From JBAXTZ01 sp041666525 (GTDB taxonomy: Bacteria; Bacillota; Negativicutes; JBAXTZ01), in NCBI GenBank assembly GCA_041666525.1, contig JBAYGT010000005.1, positions 76,025 through 140,024 of the forward strand: a stretch of DNA of 64,000 nucleotides, in the 5' to 3' direction. The notes beneath the pieces are model-generated. The model searched no databases. It was given only the letters and a program-made list of their open reading frames with translations, and was not told the DNA's origin. Positions within the stretch are counted from its first letter, which is position 1, and the number at the start of each line of letters is the position of its first letter. Positions 43,392 through 50,929 of this stretch are shown in pieces. The position numbers and the translations under genes were made by a program.

Positions 43392-45803
43392 TCATTCATA
43401 CGCTATCGCGTCGCGAACACTGATTTTTGATGCCTGTTTTGCCGGCGCAATCGACGCCAATGCCCCAAACGCCAGTGAGCAAACCAGCCAAATCAACGCG
43501 CCTTTTATGGAAAATACATAACTGAGCGGCGACTGAAACATTACCTTGCCGATAAAATAACAAGCAGGATAGCTGATCAGTAACGCGAATACTATCGAAA
43601 ACATCCAGCTGATAAAGGAGATTAACATCCCTTCAAACAAAAAGATGTTAATTATCTGCCGGCTGTCGGCGCCGATTGCCCGCATGACGCCGATTTCACG
43701 AATCCGTTCAATGACGTTCATCCCCATCGTTCCGGCAATTCCCAGTGCGCCAATAAAGCCCATGAGAACGCTCATTATCGAGAAAATTCCCAACATGATC
43801 AGAAAAAACGTGTTCAACGATTCAATTTCCTGATCAAGTGTGAACACCCGTTGCACCTGCAATCCGGCGTCCTTCAATTTTTTTTCCAAATCCTTGGTAA
43901 AGTCAGCGGCCGTTTTCCCTTGCCTGTCCACCTTGAGCATAATACTGCGGACCGATTTGGGAATTGCCATTAATTTGCAATAATGATCGTACGGTACATA
44001 AGCCACGCCGGCACCATCCGGTTGTCCGAAGAAGCTTTTAACAACACCGACCAAAATCCATCTGGTTTTTTTGTTATCGTCTTTCATAATCACGGTGTCA
44101 CCGATTTTTATGTCGGGATGGGCAGTTAGCGCCGCCTGGTCAAAGACGATGGCATTATCATCCTGATTCAACAACCAGCGTCCTTGTTCCACCGCCACTT
44201 CCATCATTTTCGAATCCGGCGGCACCGCCTGAACGCGGGTGTTTTTCATCGGATCGTTGACATCCTGGTTCACCGAGTATAACCGTGCCGACCCGCCTTC
44301 CCAGGCTTCTGCAGCTTTCACTTCCGGGATAAACCGCAGCGCTTCTTTTATCGCGCCCTGACGGTAGCTGCGTTGGAATCCAACTGAGGCATCAAAATTA
44401 AAATATTTTAATGCGTCTGCCACCGTCGCATTCATCGAATCATATGCACACATTACCGTGATAAATATCGAACCGCTGATGGTCATAACAGCTACCGTCA
44501 AAATCAACCGGCCCTTGCGGCGAAAAGTATTTCTAATCGATAACAACAATGGCCGCGACAGCGACTTGAAGCGTGCGGTAGCAAGATCAATCCATTTATC
44601 GCCGCCGTCTGATTGCTCCACGCCATAACTGGACATTGCTTCACGAGCAGTAATGCTGGTGCCGCGCCAAATCGGATGCAAAGCCGCTAGTTGGGGCACG
44701 ATGATACCGATTCCTAATTGCATTATCAAAACTTGCCAGGGAATTGTCATACCCGACGATTCAACATTAAATTGAGTATTAATATACGTTGCCAATATTT
44801 TTGCCAAAATAAAACTGGCCGGTACCGCGATCAACAGTGCAATACAACTAAACATTAGCACCAAAAATATATACATAGTGGCAATTTGCGTACTGCCGCC
44901 GCCAATCGCCTTCATAATACCGATTTGCCGGGTTTGCTGAAGCAGCAGTGCCGAAATAGTGTTAAACAGCAAAAAACCACTTAACAACAACGCTCCGGCG
45001 CCGAGTCCGGCCAATACATTGGTCAATCCTTTAATAAACTTCATCGCGACGTGTTCATCCGAAGAATAGTACTGAGTATACCGTACTTCCTTTCCGGCTT
45101 GTTCAATACGTTTTTTTACATTTTCGCCGATTGCTTCGATTTTTTTTGTGTCCGTCGAATCAGCGTCATTAACCATTACAATCATCTGGGTATAAGGTTT
45201 TTGCAGATTCAAAAGATTTTTCGCGGCCGGGCCGATATAGACGCTGAGACTGCCCATCATCGCCGGGCCGGGCTGACTATCGTACACCGTTCCGGCAATT
45301 TTGAATTTTTCTTTCTTGCTCCACAAATCCACTTCAATGGTATCGCCGACTTTTAGTTTGGCGTATTTTAATGAAGCAGCTTCCATGAAAACTTCATCAG
45401 CCCGCGGCGGCCAATCGCCCGACAGCACACGGATTTTTTCCATCTTCTGCGTAGTAAGATCGCGCGGCGCCATCTTAAACGACATAAACCGGTCAACACC
45501 GTCGACTTTCATCCGCGCCCGCAGTTCAGTCAAACCTTGTGCCAGTTTTACGCCGGGAACTTTTTTAACCGAATTTACCAACTGATCATCAAAGCGGCCA
45601 CAGTTAACGATGATATTCGGATAAACAATTTCTTTCCAGTTCTTGTCCAAATCGGCGCGCAAACCCTCTTGCAAATAAACCACCAAACCAATAGCAAAAA
45701 TTCCGATTGCGATTGACAACACAACCAGAATTGAACGATTACGGTTACCGGTAAAGTCGGCCCAGACTTTGCGAAACATTGGCTTGTTTTTAAAATAGCG
45801 CAT
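43392..45803 (-). CDS. FtsX/MacB-type ABC transporter permease
   Basis: An 803-aa permease with two copies of the MacB periplasmic domain plus FtsX membrane unit. Each has one N-terminal helix, a large extracytoplasmic part, then three helices: GIMKAIGGGSTQIATMYIF in the first half, and IGVMRAIGADSRQIINIFLFEG in the second. It ends with the typical SVRDAIAYE. It moves lipoprotein or amphipathic substrates by mechanotransmission with the adjacent ATPase. I chose ATG 45803, which directly follows the ATPase stop; a longer form from 45833 would overlap that gene. Confidence 0.88.
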   Translation of the reverse strand: MRYFKNKPMFRKVWADFTGNRNRSILVVLSIAIGIFAIGLVVYLQEGLRADLDKNWKEIVYPNIIVNCGRFDDQLVNSVKKVPGVKLAQGLTELRARMKVDGVDRFMSFKMAPRDLTTQKMEKIRVLSGDWPPRADEVFMEAASLKYAKLKVGDTIEVDLWSKKEKFKIAGTVYDSQPGPAMMGSLSVYIGPAAKNLLNLQKPYTQMIVMVNDADSTDTKKIEAIGENVKKRIEQAGKEVRYTQYYSSDEHVAMKFIKGLTNVLAGLGAGALLLSGFLLFNTISALLLQQTRQIGIMKAIGGGSTQIATMYIFLVLMFSCIALLIAVPASFILAKILATYINTQFNVESSGMTIPWQVLIMQLGIGIIVPQLAALHPIWRGTSITAREAMSSYGVEQSDGGDKWIDLATARFKSLSRPLLLSIRNTFRRKGRLILTVAVMTISGSIFITVMCAYDSMNATVADALKYFNFDASVGFQRSYRQGAIKEALRFIPEVKAAEAWEGGSARLYSVNQDVNDPMKNTRVQAVPPDSKMMEVAVEQGRWLLNQDDNAIVFDQAALTAHPDIKIGDTVIMKDDNKKTRWILVGVVKSFFGQPDGAGVAYVPYDHYCKLMAIPKSVRSIMLKVDRQGKTAADFTKDLEKKLKDAGLQVQRVFTLDQEIESLNTFFLIMLGIFSIMSVLMGFIGALGIAGTMGMNVIERIREIGVMRAIGADSRQIINIFLFEGMLISFISWMFSIVFALLISYPACYFIGKVMFQSPLSYVFSIKGALIWLVCSLAFGALASIAPAKQASKISVRDAIAYE

Positions 45804-45804
45804 T

Positions 45805-46500
45805 TTAACCCAGCCTGTTTTCAATTGAAACAATCTCGCCGTCGGCCAGACGAATTATCCGCCCGGCACGGCTGGCAAGATCATTATCGTGCGTTACCAT
45901 TACAAAAGTTTTTCCCTGTGCCGCCAACCGCTCAAACAATTCAAAAATCTCGTTAGCAGTACGGCTATCGAGATTTCCTGTTGGCTCGTCGGCAAGCACC
46001 ACCGCCGGATCATTAGCTAACGACCGGGCAATTGCCACCCGCTGCTGTTGACCGCCAGACATTGTTGTCGGCAATTTATTTAATTGATCACCCAAGCCGA
46101 CGGTCTCCAGTAAAAATTCGGCACGCTGTAACCGTTCCGCTGCAGTGTATTTGTTGCGAAAATCCATCGGCAACAATACATTTTCCATAGCTGTGAGCGT
46201 CGGTAATAATTGGAAAAACTGGTAAATTACACCAAGATTATTACCACGCCACACCGCCATCTGATTTTCACTAAAATTATGAATGGGCGAACCGGCCACC
46301 CAGCATTCACCGCCGGTCGGCCGGTCAATACCGGCAATCATATTTATCAGCGTCGATTTACCGCAGCCGGACTTCCCGACAACCGCGGCGAAAACCCCGG
46401 ATTCAATTTGCAAATCCAGCCCCTTTAACGCCAAAAAATCTCCGGCTTCAGTGCGATAGGATTTGACCAAATTTCTCAGATCGATAACATATCCCGACAT
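45805..46500 (-). CDS. ABC transporter ATP-binding protein (MacB/LolD type)
   Basis: A 231-aa ATPase with Walker A GKSGCGKST, Q-loop YQFFQLLP, signature MSGGQQQR, Walker B VVLADEPTGNLDS and H-loop VTHD. The sequence LADEPTGNLDS is typical of the MacB/LolD branch. It powers the FtsX-type permease encoded next. ATG 46500 has AGG five bases upstream; a GTG two codons earlier lies in the ribosome site. The promoter region carries a YtrA-like dyad. Confidence 0.9.
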   Translation of the reverse strand: MSGYVIDLRNLVKSYRTEAGDFLALKGLDLQIESGVFAAVVGKSGCGKSTLINMIAGIDRPTGGECWVAGSPIHNFSENQMAVWRGNNLGVIYQFFQLLPTLTAMENVLLPMDFRNKYTAAERLQRAEFLLETVGLGDQLNKLPTTMSGGQQQRVAIARSLANDPAVVLADEPTGNLDSRTANEIFELFERLAAQGKTFVMVTHDNDLASRAGRIIRLADGEIVSIENRLG

Positions 46501-46531
46501 AAACACCTGCTATATAATGAATGCTTTTACC

Positions 46532-46553
46532 TGTGTACACAACATTATACACT
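46532..46553 (-). promoter_or_regulatory. Promoter -10 overlapped by a YtrA-like dyad, upstream of the efflux operon
   Basis: On the minus strand the dyad reads AGTGTA-N10-TACACA and contains the TATAAT -10 box (plus strand 46544-46549). YtrA-type GntR regulators bind AGTGTA...TACACT with a somewhat longer gap. A GntR regulator of that type is encoded 800 bp upstream at 47304, so repression of the MacB-like operon is plausible. Confidence 0.45.
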
Positions 46554-46605
46554 ACTTAAAAACATTTTCCTGAATATTTTAAATATTTCACAAAAAATTC
46601 ACAGG

Positions 46606-47307
46606 CTAGTTTTGCTTGACCACAGCTAATCCGGAAGTTTTTATTTTGTTCGACGCGATGTTGCCACTGTAACGCAGCGACGCAACGCCATTGAGTTCTC
46701 CCGTCAACTCGCCACCGTTCATACGGTCTAACTCGACACTCGAAGCTCCGGCAATATTGACGTCGGCCGAATTAATTACGCAGCCGCGAAACTCAATACT
46801 CGACGCACCCTGACAAGCGATTTTAACATTTTCAAAAGTGGAACGGTCAGCACGAAAACTGGTCGCTCCTTCAACCGTCAGTACAAACGGTTGTTTTGGC
46901 GCTTTGAAGTCGCTGACACGTACTTCAGCCGCACCGAGAATATGCACATTTTGCAATTTTGGCATGGTGATTTCGATGCGCGGCGCCGAATTGAGATTAT
47001 CCGCCAGTTTATTTATAATCAGCTCACCGTTTTGTACAGTACAGCTTTTGTCAGTCAAACCAGCAGGTGCTTTTACGCTTACGGAGTACTCATTTCCCTG
47101 TTTAATTCGCACGGCCCACGAACCAAAAACGGTTATTTTATCAAAATTATTCAGTTGCAACTCTTGCCAGTCACTCTCAGCGTTCAGCTGCACCGGCGTG
47201 AGCGTTAAGTGGTCTTTGAAAAAATAGGGCAACGCCACCGCTATCATCACAAATAATGTTATTGCTGCTAAAACGCCCAGCAATATCTTTGTAGTCCGTT
47301 TTTTCAT
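46606..47307 (-). CDS. Exported GIN-domain (DUF2807) protein
   Basis: A 233-aa protein with an N-terminal membrane anchor or uncleaved signal (ILLGVLAAITLFVMIAVALP) and a beta-helical GIN domain with its repeating turns: VHILGAAEVRVSDF, VEGATSFRAD, CQGASSIEFRG, IAGASSVELDR. The GIN domain is found in putative adhesin heads; the role is unknown. It overlaps the GntR gene by ATGA and is the last gene of that operon. Confidence 0.8.
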   Translation of the reverse strand: MKKRTTKILLGVLAAITLFVMIAVALPYFFKDHLTLTPVQLNAESDWQELQLNNFDKITVFGSWAVRIKQGNEYSVSVKAPAGLTDKSCTVQNGELIINKLADNLNSAPRIEITMPKLQNVHILGAAEVRVSDFKAPKQPFVLTVEGATSFRADRSTFENVKIACQGASSIEFRGCVINSADVNIAGASSVELDRMNGGELTGELNGVASLRYSGNIASNKIKTSGLAVVKQN

Positions 47308-47681
47308 CTTACCAATACTCCTTTTTCCAAATTTTGTTTATACAAAACTTGAAGCTCTTTCCAATCAATTCCCAACAGGTCCATTGCTCTGAACATTTGC
47401 GGCAATTGCTCTTTGATAAATTCAGCGCGACGGGCAGTTTTTGCAAGGTTCGCCGCGTTTGCAGTTATGAAGAAACCAATCCCGCGTTGCTGCTCAACGA
47501 TGCCCTTTTCTTGCAGCGCCGTATACGCCCGCTGCACAGTATTAGGATTAACCAGCATTTTCTCGCCCATATCGCGCACCGACAGCACCCGCTCATTGGG
47601 CTGAAGCTCACCGCTCAGCAGTTTATCAATAATTACATCACAGATCTGCAAAAAAATCGGTTTGTTGCTGCTAAATTCCAC
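47304..47681 (-). CDS. GntR-family regulator, YtrA subfamily
   Basis: A 125-aa repressor. Residues 1-70 are the winged helix (PIFLQICDVIIDKLLSGEL, then VLSVRDMGEKMLVNPNTVQRAYTALQEKGIV), followed by the short helical effector/dimer domain typical of the YtrA group. Such regulators repress adjacent ABC transporter genes, often in response to cell-envelope antibiotics. GTG start with GGAGG upstream, overlapping the permease stop. Likely targets are its own operon (dyad at 49318-49340) and the efflux operon downstream (dyad at 46532-46553). Confidence 0.88.
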   Translation of the reverse strand: MEFSSNKPIFLQICDVIIDKLLSGELQPNERVLSVRDMGEKMLVNPNTVQRAYTALQEKGIVEQQRGIGFFITANAANLAKTARRAEFIKEQLPQMFRAMDLLGIDWKELQVLYKQNLEKGVLVR

Positions 47682-47682
47682 G

Positions 47683-48444
47683 TTACGCCTCCGTCTCTCT
47701 CAATCGCAGCCAGGTCATTACCCAAAAGAACGGAATCGCTAAGATCTTGATAGCTCCGGAAATAATTGCCCCGACAAAATCAAACTTGCCCAATAGCGTC
47801 TGAATCAGCACATTTCCCTCGGCGGACAAATTAATATTCACATTATTCCAGCCATGATACAATACAACCGTTTCGATCATTAACAAAATACTGATTATGG
47901 CCATAAACACTCCGCCGCTTGCCACGAGCTTTAATAACGCCAGCCGGCGGAAGTAAACGCTGGCAAAGGCAGCCACTGCCATCAGCAAAACATAAACGTA
48001 CCAATTAGCCAGCAGATTCATCGTCGTGGAATAAGTAACAGCTATCAATTGTCCGAAGCCAATTTGGGCGCCGCCGCTGTTCACGGCAAAAAAAGCCGCC
48101 AGCAACGCAATTTTCAGACAAATTATATATAAAACTGCGCTTCCCAGCGTGTAGGCAATGGTTTTCGCCACGACTTTTTCCGCGGTAGTCGCCGGAACCA
48201 ACAGATACTGCTGCGCTGATTTCGCCTGTTTGAGTTCCTGATAAGAATTTGACGCTAAAAACAGCCCGGTGATAAAAAACAGAGACTGGATAACTCCGGG
48301 CGCCTCGGCCTTAACAAAGATATTCCCCGCTGCAGTTATCACGAACAGTACTACCGTCAGCGCAATACTAAACCACAGCAGCGATTTTTTGTTTTCACGT
48401 AATTCTTTATTCAGTAAATTGCCAATTATTTTTGTACGCAACAT
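47683..48444 (-). CDS. ABC-2 type transporter permease (YtrC/D-like)
   Basis: A 253-aa membrane protein with six predicted helices and the start IIGNLLNKELRENKKSLLW typical of ABC-2 permeases. It lies between an ATPase gene, which ends at its ATG (TAAATG), and the GntR regulator gene, which it overlaps or touches. With the ATPase it forms an exporter or integral-membrane complex; the substrate is unknown. Confidence 0.75.
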   Translation of the reverse strand: MLRTKIIGNLLNKELRENKKSLLWFSIALTVVLFVITAAGNIFVKAEAPGVIQSLFFITGLFLASNSYQELKQAKSAQQYLLVPATTAEKVVAKTIAYTLGSAVLYIICLKIALLAAFFAVNSGGAQIGFGQLIAVTYSTTMNLLANWYVYVLLMAVAAFASVYFRRLALLKLVASGGVFMAIISILLMIETVVLYHGWNNVNINLSAEGNVLIQTLLGKFDFVGAIISGAIKILAIPFFWVMTWLRLRETEA

Positions 48445-49296
48445 TTACTTCACATCCCTTCCAAACAATTGCTGCATCCGTGCTGGATTTTCTACCGTGG
48501 CGTTAAACAACAATTCCAAATCCGCTTTACTGCCGTAATCATCAACATTCGTCTTAACAACGGCAAAAGACCAGCCGGCGGGAACCTGCATTGAATACAA
48601 CAAACGCTCCGTATCCGGTTCAACCGCGCCGAGCGAAAACATAATCTTATCTTCAATATTCGCAATCGATTCATTCAATACAATCTTGCCACTGTCAATG
48701 ATAATTATCGGATCGATAAGTCCGTCCAAATCCCGAACCTGATGGCTGGAAATCACCAGCGCACTATTTTCGTCGACCGCTCCGGCGATGAGTTTGCGAA
48801 ATACAGTTTTTGCAGGGATATCCAGACCGTTGCTCGGTTCATCCATTAATATCAGTTTGCAATTGGTAGCTAATGCAAACGCAATAAAGAATTTTTTGCG
48901 TTCACCTTGGGATAGTGTAGCAATTGATTGATCAACATTGATTTTCCATTCTTCGATAATTTTGGTAAATTTAGTGATTGAAAACCGCGGATAAAACGAC
49001 GCGTAAATTTTAATATACTCTTTACCGCTATTCACCGGCGCCGCCGGCTCTTCCGGCAAAAAATAGACTTCACTAAGCATTTGCCATTCACGCAGCTCGG
49101 CGCGTCTGCCAAATAATTTACAGTCGCCGCCTTGCGCAAACAAAACTCCGCTGATAATTTTCAACAATGTCGTTTTGCCAGCGCCATTTTTGCCAAGCAA
49201 CCCATAGATGTTTCCCGGCACCAGCTCCAAATTCAATCCTTCAAACAGTTTTCGTTTGGTGCCATAGCCAAACCGCAGGTTATTGATTGTTAACAT
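48445..49296 (-). CDS. ABC transporter ATP-binding protein (YtrB-like)
   Basis: A 283-aa ATPase: Walker A GKNGAGKTT, Q-loop region VYFLPEEPA, signature LSQGERKK, Walker B LILMDEPSNGLD, H-loop ISSHQ. The signature LSQGE is typical of ABC-2 exporter ATPases. GGAGGAAC precedes the ATG. First gene of a four-gene operon (ATPase, permease, GntR, GIN protein) with a strong promoter and operator-like dyad directly upstream. Confidence 0.9.
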   Translation of the reverse strand: MLTINNLRFGYGTKRKLFEGLNLELVPGNIYGLLGKNGAGKTTLLKIISGVLFAQGGDCKLFGRRAELREWQMLSEVYFLPEEPAAPVNSGKEYIKIYASFYPRFSITKFTKIIEEWKINVDQSIATLSQGERKKFFIAFALATNCKLILMDEPSNGLDIPAKTVFRKLIAGAVDENSALVISSHQVRDLDGLIDPIIIIDSGKIVLNESIANIEDKIMFSLGAVEPDTERLLYSMQVPAGWSFAVVKTNVDDYGSKADLELLFNATVENPARMQQLFGRDVK

Positions 49297-49317
49297 TGTT
49301 CCTCCATTTTTAACGTA

Positions 49318-49373
49318 AGTGTATCATTGAACTATTACACCGAGATTGTAGCAAGTGTGAAAAGTGTTGTCAA
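49318..49373 (-). promoter_or_regulatory. Promoter and YtrA-like operator of the GntR/ABC operon
   Basis: On the minus strand TTGACA (49373-49368), 17 bp, TACAAT (49350-49345). Just downstream lies a dyad, GTGTA-N12-TACAC (49319-49340), extended on one side to the AGTGTA half-site of YtrA regulators. The position at the transcription start suits autorepression by the GntR protein of this operon. Confidence 0.75.
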
Positions 49374-49410
49374 TAACAAAATATAAAATAATCGTGCATT
49401 TACACATTAA

Positions 49411-49439
49411 TTGACATTTTTTAAATGATAAAGTAAAAT
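49411..49439 (+). promoter_or_regulatory. Strong promoter of the porin-like gene
   Basis: TTGACA (49411-49416), 17 bp, TAAAAT (49434-49439). Confidence 0.75.
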
Positions 49440-49449
49440 AAGGGCGCAT

Positions 49450-49511
49450 CACGTACAAACGTGAAAGCTATTTACATTAAGGTTGTTTGTTAAACAAACT
49501 GCTTGATGTAA
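49450..49511 (+). promoter_or_regulatory. Structured 5' leader of the porin-like mRNA
   Basis: The expected transcript starts near 49446 and has an 87-base leader with two hairpins: CACGT-ACAA-ACGTG (49450-49463), and a long one with TTACATTAAG paired to CTTGATGTAA around an inner GTTTG/CAAAC stem (49472-49511). The ribosome site (GAGAGGAAG) remains outside. It resembles mRNA-stabilising leaders of abundant outer-membrane proteins. Confidence 0.5.
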
Positions 49512-49532
49512 AAAATATGAGAGGAAGAGTAT

Positions 49533-50846
49533 ATGAGAAAAATCACAGTTTTACTTTTGTGCTTGGCTTTGATTCTTGTATCCAGCCTGGCCTTCGCGGC
49601 AACTACTGCACAGCAGCAAGCTCCGGTAGCTCCGGCGGCAACTACTCCAACAACAATTAATAACAACACCATCGACATTTTCAACCTGTCGCCGTTATGG
49701 CTGCCAACCTTCAGCGGCAACGTTGATATTCAGGCAATGCCAAGCGGCACAATGAGCACTTTTGCTTATGTACCTTCACAGCCGAACGGCGCGTTGGTTT
49801 CCAACCAACTATCCCGTCAATACGGCTTGTTGTTAAACATCAACATGGACGGCAGCGTAACCCGTAATACCGCTTATCATTTGAATGGTAACGGTTACGT
49901 CAACTATTATCAACCGGAAATCACCGATTCTGCCGGTCAATTTTCGCCGACGCTTGAAGGCAGCGGTTACATTTATAACATCGCGCCTTACCTCGGCTTC
50001 CTTAATTATCAAGCCGGACGCATGGCTTACGCGCCGGGCGCCGGATTGCTGTTGTACAGCAACATGGACGGCGTACAGCTAAATGCCGATTTCGGACAAT
50101 TGCAATTTAACTTATATGGCGGTAATGACACTTCACCGGCGATGCAATCCGTAATCGCCGGCACCGATCCGAGAGTTGCCCCGGTATGGTTGTTTCAAAG
50201 TGCCGATTCTAATCCGTTTCCAAGCGGTGTTCCCCCATATGTTCCCGCATCTATAACTGGCTTGGGCGCCCGCGTGGTAGCAATCGACGCTACCTATAGT
50301 TTCAACAACCCCTTTACCGTCAAGGCTGGCTTTGCCGATGTTTTCGCCGCGCAATCCGGCTCAGGCCCTAATCCATATACCAATAACAACGCCAACCGCA
50401 TTCAAATGGTCGACTTGGGCGTATTCTACGATGACGGCACCTGGTCCGGACAAATTCGCGCCGGTTTTAGTCCGTCTAACAATAATGATTATTACAAAAC
50501 CGTGCTACAAGATAATATGTGCATGATGGGCGGCGATGTCAAGGTCCAGTACGGCAAGTATGATATTTCCGTTCCCGGAACTTATTCCGTTGCTGGCCGG
50601 GTCAGCAAAATGGGCCCGCTCGCCGGTTTCAGCCCGGACACTCCTCTGATTGCCAACAGTGGCACCGGTTATCGCATCTACGGCGACTACGTCCTCGATA
50701 CTAACTTCAAAGCCAATGTTGGTTATACTTTTATCCAGGGATTGCAACCAACAACAACGGCTCAACTATATTCACTCTACCAAGGCGTTAAACCCGCCTA
50801 CTCCACTTCCAGTTTTGCTAATATTGGTTTGACTTACTACTTCTAA
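49533..50846 (+). CDS. Porin-like outer-membrane protein
   Basis: A 437-aa protein with a signal peptide (cleavage near AFA-ATT), a short Gln/Pro/Thr-rich linker, then repeated beta-strand segments (YGLLLNINMDGS, LNFQ-type strands, VKAGFADVFA, WSGQIRAGFS, FKANVGYTFIQGL) ending in FANIGLTYYF, a clear outer-membrane insertion signal. There is no SLH domain. A strong promoter and folded leader suggest abundant expression. The gene ends at its own terminator. The substrate is unknown. Confidence 0.8.
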   Translation: MRKITVLLLCLALILVSSLAFAATTAQQQAPVAPAATTPTTINNNTIDIFNLSPLWLPTFSGNVDIQAMPSGTMSTFAYVPSQPNGALVSNQLSRQYGLLLNINMDGSVTRNTAYHLNGNGYVNYYQPEITDSAGQFSPTLEGSGYIYNIAPYLGFLNYQAGRMAYAPGAGLLLYSNMDGVQLNADFGQLQFNLYGGNDTSPAMQSVIAGTDPRVAPVWLFQSADSNPFPSGVPPYVPASITGLGARVVAIDATYSFNNPFTVKAGFADVFAAQSGSGPNPYTNNNANRIQMVDLGVFYDDGTWSGQIRAGFSPSNNNDYYKTVLQDNMCMMGGDVKVQYGKYDISVPGTYSVAGRVSKMGPLAGFSPDTPLIANSGTGYRIYGDYVLDTNFKANVGYTFIQGLQPTTTAQLYSLYQGVKPAYSTSSFANIGLTYYF

Positions 50847-50868
50847 TCATAATAGCCGTAATCAAAAA

Positions 50869-50908
50869 CCCCGTTCATAAAACGTTCTGTTTTATGAACG
50901 GGGTTTAT
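50869..50908. terminator. Bidirectional terminator between porin-like gene and gyrA
   Basis: A 15-bp perfect stem (CCCCGTTCATAAAAC with GTTTTATGAACGGGG), five-base loop, TTTATTTTG on the plus side and a T5 run on the minus side. Confidence 0.9.
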
Positions 50909-50929
50909 TTTGTTTATGTTTCCAACCGC

